Notes: generated by a model not told the origin, from the sequence alone. 64,000 nt of DNA from Liolophura sinensis (GCF_032854445.1 NC_088307.1:1428001-1492000), one strand, 5' to 3'. Counted from the first letter of the stretch, positions 21,085 to 34,000 are shown. Translations and numbers: made by a program.

Positions 21085-23398
21085 AAAAGTACACAAATCC
21101 ATAGCGACATAACACTGTTGTATGTACACCAATCCATAGCGACAGAACAGTGTTGTATGTACACCCATCCATAGCTAAAGAACAGAGTTGTATGTACACC
21201 AATCCATAGCGACAGAACAGTGTTGTATGTACATCAATCCATAGCTACAGAACAGTGTTCTATGTACACCAATCAATAGCTACAGAACAGTGTTGTGTGT
21301 GCATCAATCCATAGCTACAGAACAGTGTTTTATGTACATCAACCCATAGCTACAGAACAGGGTTGTATGTACACCAATCCATAGTACAGAACAGGGTTGT
21401 ATGTACATCAACCCATAGCTACGGAACAGGGTTGTATGTACATCAATCCATAGCTACAGAACAGGGTTGTATGTACACCAATCCATAGCTACAGAACAGG
21501 GTTGTATGTACATCAACCCATAGCTACAGAGCAGTGTTTTATGTACACCAGTCCATAGCGACAGAACAGGGTTGTATGTACATCAATCCATAGCTACAGA
21601 ACAGGGTTGTATGTACATCAATCCATAGCTACAGAACAGTGTTGTATGTACATCAATCCATAGCTACAGAACAGCGTTGTATGTGCACCAATCCATAGCC
21701 ACAGAACAGAGTTGTATGTGCACTAATCCATAGCTACAGAACAGTGTTGTATATACACCAATCCATAGCTACAGAACAGTGCTGTATGTACATCAATCCA
21801 TAGCTACAGAACAGTGTTGTATGTACACCAATCCATAGATACAGAATAGTGTTGTATATACACCAATCCATAGCCCCAGAACAGTGTTGTATGTACATCA
21901 ATCCATAGCTACAGAACAGTGTTGTATGTACACCAATCCATAGCTACAGAACAGTGTTGTATGTACACCAATCCATAGCCCCAGAACAGGGTTGTATGTA
22001 CATCAATCCATAGCTACACAACAGTGTTGTATGTACATCAACCCATAGCTACAGAACAGTGTTGTATGTACATCAATCCTTAGCTACAGAACAGTGTTGT
22101 ATGTACATCAATCCATAGCTACAGAACAGTGTTGTATGTACATCAACCCATAGCTACAGAACAGTGTTGTATGTACATCAATCCTTAGCTACAGAACAGT
22201 GTTGTATGTACACCAATCCATAGCTATAAAACAGGGTTGTATGTACATCAATCCATAGCGACAGAACAGTGTTGTATGTACATCAACCCATAGCTACAGA
22301 ACAGTGTTGTATGTACACCAATCCATAGCTACAGAACAGTGTTGTATGTACATCAATCTATAGCGACAGAACAGTGATGTATGTACATCAATCCATAGCT
22401 ACAGAACAGTGTTGTATGTGCACCCATCCATAGCTACAGAATAGTGTTGTATGTACACCAATGGATAGCTACAGAACAGGGTTATATGTACACCCATCCA
22501 TAGCTACGGAACAGTGTTGTATATACACCAATCCATAGCTACAGAACAGTGCTGTATGTACATCAATCCATAGCTACAGAACAGTGTTGTATGTACACCA
22601 ATCCATAGATACAGAATAGTGTTATATATACACCAATCCATAGCCCCAGAACAGTGTTGTATGTACATCAATCCATAGCTACAGAACAGTGTTGTATGTA
22701 CACCAATCCATAGCTACAGAACAGTGTTGTATGTACACCAATCCATAGCCCCAGAACAGTGTTGTATGTACACCAATCCATAGCTACAGAACAGTGTTGT
22801 ATGTGCACCCATCCATAGCTACAGAATAGTGTTGTATGTACACCAATGGATAGCTACAGAACAGGGTTATATGTACACCAATCCATAGCTACAGAACAGA
22901 GTTGTATGTACATCAATCCATAGTTACAGAACAGTGTTGTGTGTACATCAATCCATAGCCTCCGAACAGTGTTGTATGTACATCAATCTATAGCTACAGA
23001 ACAGTGCTGTGTATACATCAATCCATAGCCCCAGAACAGTGTTGTATGTACATCAGTCCATAGCTACAGAACAGTGCTGTATGTACATCAATCCATAGCT
23101 ACAGAACAGTGCTGTGTGTACATCAATCCATAGCCCCAGAACAGTGTTGTATGTACACCAATCCATAGCTACAGAACAGTGTTGTATGTACATCAATCAA
23201 TAGCTACAGAACACTGTTGTATGTGCACCAATCCATAGCTACGGAACAGTGTTGTATGTACATCAATCCATAGATACAGAACAGTGTTGTATGTACATCA
23301 ATTCATAGCTACAGAACAGTGTTGTATGTACATCAATCCATAGCTACAGAACGGTGTTGTTGTATGTACATCAATCCATAGCTACAGAACAGTGTTGT
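21085..23398. repeat. 35-bp minisatellite (copy A)
   Basis: About 66 copies of a 35-mer with 'atccatagctacagaacag' and 'tgttgtatgtacatca'. The first units are the more variable ones. Copy B has about 36 units (42,113-43,391). The last units, including 'gttgttgtatg', are the same in both copies, fixing the right edge. Confidence 0.95.
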
Positions 23399-24112
23399 AA
23401 TACCAAATTCTCCGGCTACCTCATGACGCTACAGTAATACAATAACAATGGTCAAAACATTGCTAAAACAGTAAGAGTAGTTAATTGCTACAGGCAAACA
23501 GGTAAATCATTCGACCAATAAAAAAGGTGCCAACTGGTGATATGTTTAAAAGTTAACTTTTCAGTTATCTGAAGGACCACTAAACTTCCAAAAATAGCGT
23601 ACCTATGGAAAAGTTATACAAGTATTAACCGGCTGATCTGCGATAAAATAATTAACGTGTTAACCGTAGCAACAATAATTGCCCCATGCTAAAGCCGTCT
23701 GGGCATGGAAAGAATATTAGAACACTGTAAAATGTCAAACGATTGATAAAATACTGTACAAAGCTGGTAATATGACCGCGGCAAACATTTAAAAAAGATC
23801 AAACATGTATTACTCCACATGCATTAGTATTTAGAAAATTGGGTTGTAAGCCTTACGTAAGGATAATGTTTAGATCCCAAGGTCAGACATTTACATTTAC
23901 TTTCTTAACGATTCCCGGAGGCTATTCACAGCCGCTAGAGGTCAGCAAATACATCATAATAAGTCCATGTCCACTACGGATCGCGTCAACAATGACACAA
24001 AAAAGAAGGTTTAATGCACGTGAATATATGCTACGCGCTAATCCTAATCCTTATCCTAATCCTAATCCAGCCCAGTGTTCTACTGTACACTCCCTCACAG
24101 GTAACATCAAAC
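23399..24112. other. Duplicated unique spacer, no gene supported
   Basis: Shared with 43,391-44,105. A 98-codon frame is open in both copies (23,839-24,135 and 43,827-44,123), but it starts with TTG and its differences are mostly amino-acid changing. It also ends in a hexanucleotide run ('cctaat'). It therefore looks non-coding. Confidence 0.5.
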
Positions 24113-25545
24113 ATGACACCCCAAGCCAAATATGATACCCCACCTCGTGTCACAGTATACTGACACCAAACATAATATCCAACCTCGTGTCACTGTATAC
24201 TGACACCAAACATAATACCCCACCTCGTGTCACTGTATACTGACACCAAACATAATACGCCACCTAGTGTCACTGTGTACTGACACTAAACATAATACCC
24301 CACTTGGTGTCACTCTATACTGACACCAAACATAATATTCAACCTCGTGTCACTGTATACTGACACCAAACATAATACCCCACCTGGTGTCACTGTATAC
24401 TGACACCAAACATAATACCCCACTTGGTGTCACTGTATACTGACACCAAACATAATATCCTACCTCGTGTCACTGTGTACTGGCACCTAACATAATACCC
24501 CACCTGGTGTCACTGTATACTGACACCAAACATAATATCCAACCTCGTGTCACTGTATACTGACACCAAACATAATACCCCACCTGGTGTCACTGTATAC
24601 TGCCACCAAACATAATACCCCACCTGGTGTCATTGTATACTGACACCAAATATAATATCCAACCTCGTGTCACTGTGTACTGGCACCAAACATAATACCC
24701 CACCTGGTGTCACTGTATACTGACAACAAACATAATACCCCACCTGGTGTCACTGTATACTGACACCAAACATAATACCCACCTGGTGTCACTGTATACT
24801 GACACCAAACATAATACCCCACCTGCTGTCACTATATACTGACACCAAACATAATACCCCACCTGGTGTCACAGTATACTGGCACCAAACATAATACCCC
24901 ACCTGGTGTCACTCTATACTGGCACCAAACATAATACCCCACCTGGTGTCACTGTATACTGACAACAAACATAATACCCCACCTGGTGTCACTGTATACT
25001 GACACCAAACATAATACCCCACCTGGTGTCACTGTATACTAACACCAAACATAATACCCCACCTGGTGTCACAGTATACTGGCACCAAACAAAATACCCC
25101 ACCTGGTGTCACTGTATACTGACACCAAACATAATACCCCACCTGGTGTCACTCTATACTGACACCAAACATAATACCTCACCTGGTGTCACTGTATACT
25201 GACACCAAACATAAAACCCCACCTGGTGTCACTGTATACTGGCACCAAACATAATACCCCACCTCGTGTCCCTGTATACTGACACCAAACATAATACCCC
25301 ACCTGGTGTCACTGTGTACTGGCACCTAACATAATACCCCACCTCGTGTCACTGTATACTGACACCAATCATAATATCCAACCTCGTGTCACTGTGTACC
25401 GGAACCAAACATAATACCCCTCCTGTTGTCACTGTATACTGACACCAAACATAATATCCCACCTGGTGTCACTGTATACTGACACCAAACATAGTACCCC
25501 ACCTGGTGTCATTGTATACTGACACTAAACACGACCAACCTTGTG
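24113..25545. repeat. 40-bp minisatellite (copy A)
   Basis: About 36 copies of a 40-mer with 'acaccaaacataatacccc' and 'acctggtgtcactgtatactg'-type segments, where ggtg alternates with cgtg. Copy B has about 22 units. Confidence 0.95.
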
Positions 25546-26465
25546 ACAATGTATTCTGACCACAAATATGACAAGTCACGTACTGTTCAAGGATACTAAC
25601 ACCAAATATCACACCCTCCTGATGTCTTACTATACCGGAATCAAACCTTTCACCCTACCTTGCGGCACTGTAACTGATCACAAATATGGCACCTCGCCTG
25701 CTGCCACAGTACACCACATAAGACACCCAAACTGTTGTCATAGAAAACTGGATCCATACATATCTCACACCTCGCCTACAGGCACAGGATACCGACATCA
25801 GATATGACACCCAGCTGCAGTCACAGTACACCGACAACAGACATAACAACTAGCAACAGACACACTACACTAACATCAGACAGAACACCCACCTGCAGTC
25901 AGAGTAAAATGAAAACAAACTAACACCCAACAGCAGACACACTACAATAACACCAGACAAGACACCCACCTGCAGTCATAGTACACCGACAACAGACATA
26001 ACACCCACCAACAGACACACTACAATAACAGCAGACAGGACATCCACCTGCAGTAATAGTACACCGACAACAGACATAACACCCACCAACAGACACACTA
26101 CAATAACAGCAGACAGGACATCCACCTGCAGTCATCCACCTGCAGTCTTAGTACACCCACAACAGACATAACACCCACCAACAGACACACTACAGCTGTA
26201 TACTAATAGCACACAGAACATCCACCTAAAATCATAGTATACCCACAACAGGCATAACACCTAGTAGCAGACACACTACAGCTGTACACTTACAGCAGAC
26301 AGGACATCCACCTGCAGTCATAGTACACCCACAAACAGACATAACACCCAGCAGGAAACACACTATAGCTGTACACTAAAAGCTGACAAGACATCCACCT
26401 GCAGTCATAATACACCCACAACAGACATAACACTTAGCGACAGACACAGTATACTGACACCAGAC
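25546..26465. repeat. 78-bp (variable) minisatellite (copy A)
   Basis: After diverged leftovers of the 40-bp unit (25,546-25,800) come about eight units with 'gacatccacctgcagtcata', 'acaacagacataacaccc' and 'cagacacactacag'. Clean units are 78 bp; others are lengthened by 'ctgtacactaacag'. Copy B is about twice as long. Confidence 0.88.
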
Positions 26466-26589
26466 TTGACTCCCACCCCCTTTCATAGAACACTGGAACA
26501 ATATTCATGTGGTTAAGTGTAACATTTTAAAAGAACAAGTGATATTTTCCAAAAATTAAAAACAGCAACATGTAGTCTACAAGGACCAG

Positions 26590-26840
26590 AAACACGTTTT
26601 GTTCCTAGAAAATATGACATCCGGGGCTTTGAAAGCGAGGAAATAAACCTTTTTACGAGGCAGATTGCAGATAACAAATACTGTAAGGAACACCACGAGC
26701 ATCACAGCGACTTGAGAACGGGACATAGCTGTAAAACTTCCACCGACTCCTGGACAGTTGCACCTCTATGGCACTTTTGGTTTTAAGGATAGGATCATTT
26801 AACTGTACAATCCGATCAGCACGGTTATTGGTCAAATTTC
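26590..26840 (-). pseudogene. GPCR relic: end of TM5, ICL3 and TM6 (copy A)
   Basis: On the minus strand this matches the TM5-ICL3-TM6 part of the neighbouring GPCR (RSQVAVMLVVFLTVFVICNLP) but has stop codons in the TM5/ICL3 part and decays after TM6. It lies just downstream of the intact gene, so it is the remainder of a tandem copy. The same relic is at 46,905-47,150. Confidence 0.8.
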
Positions 26841-26888
26841 TCTAGACATAATAACACACAGCAAGACAAACAAGGACCAGGAAGACGT

Positions 26889-27598
26889 TTATCCGCCATG
26901 ACCCTGGTTGATTGTGTGACATCTGCAGAACACTGACTTAAACCCTTGGCGAAAACTGTCAGTCATCAGGAAATAGACAACAGGGTTTGAGGCGTGGTTC
27001 ACGTACAGTAATGTACGTACGAACCAGGAGACAATAAATTGTGTCTTTCTGTTCATCGAAGAGATAACATTTGGTGCATAGAGAGACAGCAACATGAATA
27101 TGTTAAGCGGTAGAAGGCAGACAATAAAAACTGTAAGAACCACCATGAGCATCATGGCGACTTGAGAACGTGACTTCGCTGTACCTCTACCACCGCTGCC
27201 TTGAGAGTCGCACCTCTGTGGCACCTTTGATTTCAGGGAAATTATCATCTTACTGTACAGCCAGATCAACACGGGGGCTGGTAAGACAAAGAAAACACAA
27301 ATCAATACTGTGTAGTAGTGAGGGACCCAAGAAATATCCCGGGGGATAAAACAGCGTGTTTTGGTTACATTGCCATTAATGTCAGCAGCATCATATCTGG
27401 TGACTATTCCAATTGGCACGGCCACCCCAGCAGAGGTCACGAAGATGATGACCAGTAGTAGACAGACTTTCTTCCGTGTCCACCATCCTAACGACTTTAG
27501 TGGCTTGCACACAATCGTATAGCGCTTCACTCCTATCAACAGGAAAATTAGAACGGAGCAGACCAGGACTGGTCTATCCACAAACCCTAGGAAAATAC
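26889..27598 (-). CDS. Rhodopsin-class GPCR, exon 2 (TM3 to C-terminus), intact copy A
   Basis: This exon has 710 bases including the stop at 26,889-26,891. The acceptor 'cttttcttggattgcag' precedes 27,598. Its first two bases GT complete the TGT for Cys92, whose T is the last base of exon 1. That Cys lies exactly 25 residues before the Arg of the DRY-type motif (here KRY, 116-118), as the conserved disulphide Cys3.25 should. It carries ECL2 with the sequon NVT and the partner Cys (TRCF), TM5 with a Pro, a short ICL3, CLLP in place of CWxP in TM6, and NPVVY in TM7. The tail is short and Cys-rich. With exon 1 the protein is 327 aa, a normal class A size. The ligand is unknown; the general look is of a peptide-receptor-type orphan. 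The TM4 Trp usual in the class is not visible. Confidence 0.9.
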
Positions 27599-28192
27599 CT
27601 GCAATCCAAGAAAAGATATAAGATATGGATGGCGCCTGACCAAACACAGAATTGCTCAAGCAATGTGGAGAACATTTCTAATAAAATTTTGTGTTTATTT
27701 TCTTTCTAACACTTTTTTGCATAGCGGGAAAAGGTTATTACTATCATGAATGATGGTCAGAATCTGTTTATGCATTAAGTACGTACCAAAACTTGATGTA
27801 GTTACTAACGCGTTCTTCAAATCAATGGATGACTCAAGTCATGGGTTTGGAAACCGCCTTAGTGACTGCACCAAAATTGCTATTATGATATGAATTTTAT
27901 AGTTGGATTACAAGAACTGAATAACAGTCTTTATCTTATGACGGTTTTCGTTACCCACGTAGTACAGAAGCATCCTATATTTTTCCGTATATTCATCCTC
28001 TGGAAACTGGGACTACTTTCAATGTTTACGTTCAATGCGCCCTCTTTCGGGGAAAACCCTGAACTAACATGGGAATTCGCTGTTTCATCATTACTTTTCA
28101 CCGCTGAACTATCACTGTTCATCAATGGTTTGGAAAATTTCCAGTACCAGCAACAGACACACATGACCAGAGGTCACACAGCCACATGATTT

Positions 28193-28330
28193 ATTCATTT
28201 ATTTGATTGGTGTTTTACGCCGTACTGAAGAATATTTCACTTGTACGCCGGCGGCCAGCATTATGGTTTGTGGAAACCGGGAAGAGCCCAGGTTGCAGTT
28301 CTTCCCACCTACGGCACAGCCGCATGAGGA
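28193..28330 (-). mobile_element. Truncated SINE in the GPCR intron (copy A)
   Basis: Reverse-oriented SINE 3' part: '(T)TTATTTGATTGGTG' tail side, 'ttttacgccgtactgaagaa', 'cggcggccagcattatgg', then 'gcagttcttcccaccta'. It is shared with copy B (48,508-48,645), so it inserted before the duplication. Confidence 0.8.
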
Positions 28331-29094
28331 TGACATTGTCACTAAACAGATTTTACATCACTGTTGTTGAGCCATACTTTCAGTCAAGTCATCGTCATGT
28401 CGTTGTTCCCTTTAAACAAGATGTGATTATGGTCTACCGAATGATGAAACACCGCGTTTTCTTTGGTCATTTAGCACCAATAAATAAAGGTTTATGATAA
28501 ATATCATAGGAATGTGTTTTCCCCGATGCTATACTAGTTGTCGTTGTCTGATGTAGACAACGTTAGCTGATACATCACACACTCTTATCATCATCTCTAT
28601 TAAGCAGCTTAGTTTGTATTAATGAACGACATCTCTAACCGATAATGTTAGTTTTTTTAATGTTTAGTCTTCAGGCTAATATATGCGTAATTTTTATTGT
28701 GACAATTTATCCGAAATGACCCAAAAAGAACCTATCCTGCTCACAACATTTTTCCTATCGAACGACGCCACTGAGCTTTGTGAAAAGGGAGTAATTTTAA
28801 TCAACAAAGCGTGTCTTTTTAGAACATATTTTAGCAAAAAAACTTTCTGTAAAAATACAGAACATTCGTAAAACTAAAAACAAATCCAGCAAGGTCATAA
28901 AGACGTTTACATGTCGTCTCTGCCAGGTAAGAACACACTGTCAAGGTCTACAAAAATTCTCATTTCTGACAAAGATGTTTTACAACAATACGAAATGAAT
29001 CACAGACGTGCTCGGAGCTCAGACTCCGGCATGCATTCCTTCAAAGTAATCTGACACTTTGTGTAATCCCTGCTGGGGCATTCATACTTATTTT

Positions 29095-29160
29095 TATATT
29101 TATTTATTTATTTTTTTTTTTTTATTTATTTATTTGTTTATTTTTTATTAACTTAATTAT
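29095..29160. repeat. (ATTT)n-type AT-rich run
   Basis: Simple 'tttattta' repeat in the GPCR intron close to exon 1. Copy B has a longer one at 49,378-49,470. Confidence 0.85.
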
Positions 29161-29175
29161 CTCTTAATAACTTAC

Positions 29176-29449
29176 AGAAGTTTCGTCCTAAAGATGAGTG
29201 TCCCATATCGTAAAGATTAAGCCACGGAGTAATAGGCAGGAACACCAGCACCATCAGATCCACCACAGCCAGACAGCCCAGACACAGGTTCACCGTAGAC
29301 TGCAGCTTCTTCACCAGCACTATCAGACTAATCACCAACACATTGCCGATAATACCGATGAGAATGATGCTCCCGAAGATGACAGAGATTATAACTCTGC
29401 CGGTAAGATCAGTGTGCCGAGTATCACTGGTTTCAGTAGTGTTGTCCAT
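29176..29449 (-). CDS. Rhodopsin-class GPCR, exon 1 (N-terminus, TM1, TM2), intact copy A
   Basis: This exon has 274 bases: 91 codons plus the T of Cys92. The ATG at 29,449 is chosen because it gives a short extracellular N-terminus with an early sequon (MDNTTETSD) and has a good context (gccatcATGg); the frame is open further upstream but without ATG. TM1 carries GN at 35-36 (N1.50) and TM2 carries Asp64 in LAVVD (D2.50). PWLNLYD follows in the first extracellular loop, then the conserved Cys, split by the intron. The donor is TTCT|GTAAGT. The gene is the only fully open member of its local family in the window. Confidence 0.9.
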
Positions 29450-30715
29450 GATGGCCGAGATAGCAGTATGCACTGCCCTGAACTCACCAACTGACCATTT
29501 TGCAGAGTTGCCGTCGAAGCAGGACAATAATATATATAACGGTCCTGGTCACTTTGTGGTACTTGTCATTCTAAAGGTCACTGTGGTGAACTCGCTGTCC
29601 CCTGGCTAGTGTTAATGGGCATATTCGTAACAGTAACCATTCTCATTTAAATCATATGCTTTTGAAACCAATCTCATCGGCACTCGTTGAGCTTTATATG
29701 ATATGTGGAAACGCAGGTAAGAATTCCACAAAACTGATACAATTTACATCGAAAAGGTTGTAAAATTCATTATCACAGCTCAAATTTCACTGTTTTCAGT
29801 GAATCAGTCCCCAGCTCATCTGTTAAAATGCCGGGAAACATCTAGTTTACCTTTCATTAACAGATTTCAACTCATGACGTGACATTCCCGTTATTGCTCG
29901 TATTTTCTGGCAATTTTGGTGTGCTTTATAACTTAACAGGCTAACTGCCTGACTACGAATCTTAGAACTTTGGATGATTTTGCCCACAGAAGATTCAGAT
30001 GTAAACAGTTTTATTGTGAAAACTCTCTCTGGCCGAGTGTTTAGAGGGCTATTGCTATTGACTGTCACCAATTCGCCCTCCTTTGATGGCAAGTCTAGAT
30101 CATGATGGGGTCCTCTCCGGCCATATCACGAACCTGCTGATGGTCGTGGTTTTTGCGCGGTTTCCTCTCACCATGTTGTATTGGAGACTAAAGTCTCCTT
30201 TTCGGACGCATAACACAAAAAACTGGCCACCGATATAAAAGTTAATCTTTCTTGGATACTGTGTAAAACACCAATGGCAAGGATAAATGATCGCTTGAAA
30301 GAAACCCAAAAAAGTATCAGTTAACATTCCACTAAAAAGTTACCACTTTTTGGGCTTTTATGATTTAATACAAAACAACCAGTTACTTACATTCTAAGAT
30401 AGTACACATTAATTCAAGAACTCTATACTGTTTTCAGAGCGGAGGACCCGTGTGGCCACAAAAACGTAATGCCTTCCTCGCTTCAAACAAAGCTCATTCT
30501 TGATATCCATCCAGGGGCTAAAAGGCATAGGGACCTCATTTCACCCATGTCTGTAGCCATGATGTTTTCTTTACGTAAATTCGATGGAGTTAAGCAAAAC
30601 AGACAGTTTATTGATAAGTCAATAAAACTATAAATATATAGAGTGTATAGATTGTTTTCTACTTTTGGTTTTGCCTTAGCCCAGTCAGCATGTCTGCTGG
30701 GTAAACCGGACGTCA
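29450..30715. other. GPCR 5' flank and degraded SINE
   Basis: Up to about 29,995 this matches copy B. A decayed plus-strand SINE lies at about 30,100-30,290 ('ctgatggtcgtggttttt', 'gtgtaaaacaccaatggc'). The remainder shows nothing I recognise. Confidence 0.5.
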
Positions 30716-30779
30716 TATTTCAGCACAGTACACATGTACATGGGTTTACTGGCAGGCTTGACTGTCCTGGACACTTATG

Positions 30780-31930
30780 TGTTACCTGACAACGACTAAA
30801 GAGGAGAACTACGAAGGTCACGAAAATGATGACCAACAGAAGGCAGACTTTCTTCCATGTCCACAATCCTAAAGATTTCGGTGTATGACACACGAGCATA
30901 TAGCGCTGCATTTCCTGATACCGCTAACAGTTACTGCAGGTAGTGAAACTATCAATCAAAAAGTCAGGCCACGCTGTCATTGAAAGATGTCAAACTATGC
31001 AGTCTATTCTTATTAATTATACAAAACAAATTTCACCAGTATGCAAACTAGCCAGCTGGCATTGGAACTATCCATAAGAAAGATTGCCATGTCATTATCA
31101 CCTGGATTTGATAGACAGAACATAAAAAGTCAATCGCATTCCAAAACAACCTAAATTAAAATAAAAACATCAGGTATTGTGAATTTTGAATGCTTTTTCC
31201 TAATTCCATACATCTTTATGCATGCAATCTTTCCGAAGGCCACTTTTCTTCTGTAATTTATCAGAAACTCAAAAAGAGACTGACAAAGATGGTGCTATAT
31301 AATGACGCCCTGTGACTCCGAATTTTCTCTGTCCAACTCTGCCCCTCTTTTTGTGTAATGAGAATAACTTTAATCAACAATGAGTTTCTCTTTAGGGCAA
31401 GTTTCAGATACAGTATAGGCAATCAACAGCAAACAAAACCGTGTCTGAGATCAATAATAAAAAAACATTTTGGATCTATGGGAAGGTACACAGCTGTCAT
31501 CAAGTACTGAACATTTATAAATCAAGATTACAATCTGACAAAATTATTTGTCTCGCCAGACAAGAGGGGAATGGAAATGCATGCATTAAACCGCAGTTGT
31601 CAAACAGCCAGAGTCTCTGTAGTAATGTCAAATAAGTCACAGACATGTACGCTCCCAACGTACAAGGGTGTCTCACTAATACAGACATTCACCACATCGT
31701 GTAAACATTAGGTGTTTATTTTTATTGATTTATTTGTGGTTTCACGTTGATTTTAAGGTCCCAAGTATAAGCAGATTGAGTCGTGTTGTCATCAATGAGG
31801 GGCGAGGTACTTGTATGTCCTCACTCTTCTAAGCTCACCAACTAACCATCTGGTAGAGAGCAACCCAAGGGATGCACGGAGCACGACAATGATATATGTT
31901 CATGTAACCGTGTAGTGGCGCCATGGTAAA
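30780..31930 (-). pseudogene. GPCR pseudogene, minus strand (third locus)
   Basis: 30,780-30,915 encodes a decayed TM3-end/TM4 segment (QRYMLVCHTPKSLG, then WTWKKVCLLLVIIFV) matching KRYTIVCKPLKSLG of the intact gene. About 31,230-31,440 matches its intron ('taactttaatcaacaa'). 31,780-31,930 matches the exon 1 leader ('gtgttgtcatcaatgagg', 'agctcaccaactaaccat'). TM1-TM2 and TM5-TM7 coding parts are gone. Confidence 0.7.
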
Positions 31931-32194
31931 GGGCATGTTGAACGTCCTCCCACTGAACTCACCTTCTAATGGCTCATACAAATCGTTACATTTATACAAA
32001 TAATTAGTACTATATTTTTACTAGCATTGAACGATGATGTATATAGTCTGGGGAAATGCACACTAGAAATCCACCGAACTCATGCAATCTTCATGAACAA
32101 ATGACAATTTTATTCTGCCTGTTTCCAATACCTCTATTTTCCAGTTGAATGATCTCTAGATCGTCTGTTAACATGTTAGTTAGCGAGATAGTGC

Positions 32195-32420
32195 TGGATA
32201 ATAATACCGGAGCCTCTCATCAATGCGGTCTTTTGGAAGTTCAAGACCGGCCTTAGACTGGCTTCAGGAAGATCTATGGGCAACAAGCGGATGGTCGTGG
32301 GTTTCTCCGGGGCACTGTCCGGTTTCCACTGACCACAATGCTGTTCGACGTGGTAAAAGTGAAATATTCTTCAGCACAGCGCTGAACACCAACTACATAA
32401 ATAAATGAATAAATAAAGCG
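32195..32420 (+). mobile_element. tRNA-derived SINE, 5'-truncated or degraded
   Basis: Body features 'ggagcctctcatcaatgcgg', 'ggatggtcgtgggtttctcc', 'gtgaaatattcttcagcac' and tail 'ataaataaatgaataaataa' are present. The tRNA head is barely recognisable. Confidence 0.75.
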
Positions 32421-34000
32421 TTCGCGACGACCAAAGAAACCATCTTGATTATCTCTACCAAGCAAACGAGTTCGTTATTCCATTGGTTTTCCGGGAATTT
32501 CACATAATTTTTTTCTGGAGTACTTTACAAAAATACGTGATCAGTGGCGCGAATAAGAATCTAAGGCCTTTAAATGATTTTACTTATGCATGTAGTAGGC
32601 TTTGATGTAAACATTTCCAAAGCAACAGAATGTCAGCTGACAGTCCACTTTAACCTATATTCTCACTTATCATAATTTTTTTTGGATTCGTCTGTTTAAT
32701 AAAATACAGTTAGACATTTGAATGTACGTTCATAATGCCAAATAATATTGACAATATACTATAATATTCATAATGTAACATATTGTTGATAATGTAGAAG
32801 ATATGTGATGCGAAATCGAGGTTTCATCCTGTATAATTCACATCTTGTAAAAAAACTTCTTTGTGAAGTATCACAGAGAAATGTTTGCTCGTGCGCCTGT
32901 GTCAACTTGATAACTTACTTGTACTGTAGGACTTGTCTGATCAGAACACCAGCAGGTATACCTGATAATGTTTAAAGGTGAGAAACTACATAAAACTCTT
33001 CATGATCCACCCCCTTCGTGTGTTGTACCTGTAAGGGTATGCGCATGGTGTTGCAAAGTAGTTCCCACATACAACGTGTATATTATGTCATATAAAAATC
33101 TGTACTGAAAAATCAATGATTTACAGTTCACCCCCTTACTGCAATGTCAGGTTATCTGCTTTCACACCGACAGCAGATACGACACTCTACATGTACCCAC
33201 AGCCACAGACCGCTAACACTCGACATGTCAACCCACCTGCTGTCACAGTGCACTAACACGTGCCGTGACACCCTTCTCCCTGTCGCAGTACACTGACACT
33301 AGATACATGAATGACAACCGACCTGCAATCACAGTACAAAGACACCAAGATTGATACTCATGTTGTCACAGAACGCACAAATTAAAGTGTCTCGTTTCAG
33401 TGTCTTCTGATATGGAAATTACAGAATTTACAGAACGCAGGCTGTGAAATTTGCACTTTTTTTATTGTACCTCCCAGGGGCCGATTTCCCGCCTTACCGT
33501 TCCAGAGGCCCTTCCAGAGCGGGGGATGGGGGGGGCACCGAGTGGAGGATCTTAGCCGCCGCTGGAGAATAAGTTCAACACTGTGAGGTTTTTTTTTTAC
33601 GTTTATGTACTTATGCACAAAGACCGTAGCTACAATCCATTGTAAGCCCTGAGAGTAAGTTTAGATATGATTGTAAAAGGTTACACCGCTTACACAAAAG
33701 ATTGTAACTTTTTGGAGTTACCATCGCGATCGTACTCCAAAGTTGACTCGTACATAATGTCAATGTGTGAAACTGGAAAATGTACCAATGACCTTTTCTG
33801 GCCATCCCTTTGAAGAGAGTTCTACATCGTAATGATTGAGAAGATAAAGAAGAACATGTGCAAGAAATTCTCGCAACATCTTCATGAACCAATTAAATTG
33901 CACATCACTGCAAACAGAGTCGAACGTTATTAGCAAACAATCTACCGATATCTCTAACAATAATTTTGGATCGATTGTTCTTACCCGATAGTATTTTTTT
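32421..34000. other. Mostly unannotated; decayed remnant of the 40/78-bp arrays
   Basis: 33,150-33,385 contains diverged units such as 'ccacctgctgtcacagtgca' and 'cgcagtacactgacac'. These resemble the 40- and 78-bp arrays that precede the GPCRs of copies A and B, and hint at a third, older copy of the duplicated module ahead of the plus-strand GPCR pseudogene. Nothing else is recognised. Confidence 0.5.

Larger units (their letters stand above)
27599..29175 (-). other. GPCR intron (copy A) with inserted SINE
   Basis: A 1577-base intron with GTAAGT at its 5' end (29,175) and TTGCAG at its 3' end. It holds a truncated SINE and an AT-rich (ATTT)n run near exon 1. A 62-codon frame at 28,683-28,871 persists in both duplication copies, but it is intronic and I do not call it. 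Fragments of this intron recur beside other GPCR relics (near 31,340 and, inverted, 50,930-51,235). Confidence 0.85.
18942..29995. repeat. Segmental duplication, copy A
   Basis: Homologous to 40,278-50,403, offset about 20.0-21.3 kb. Shared in order: an old SINE end, a 48-bp array, a SINE, unique sequence, then 35-, 40- and 78-bp arrays, a GPCR relic, GPCR exon 2, intron with an inserted SINE, exon 1 and 5' flank. Unique parts are about 93-97 percent alike by eye. The right edge falls at 'ggatgattttgcccacaga' against 'ggatgattttacctacaga'. Confidence 0.9.

Noticed and set aside
21085-23398. CRISPR-like appearance of regular 35-bp repeats
   Set aside because: Units are contiguous with no unique spacers, the DNA is eukaryotic and no cas genes exist; it is a minisatellite.
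24045-24070. Telomere-like 'cctaatcc' run
   Set aside because: Only about four imperfect hexamers (CCTAAT, not CCCTAA) lying internally; a short microsatellite.
23839-24135. 98-codon frame conserved in length with 43,827-44,123
   Set aside because: It starts with TTG, about a tenth of residues differ with mostly non-synonymous changes, and it ends in hexanucleotide repeats. Conservation is explained by the recent segmental duplication.
28683-28871. 62-codon frame also found at 48,993-49,181
   Set aside because: It lies within the GPCR intron and is shared only because the whole intron is duplicated; no splice signals support it.
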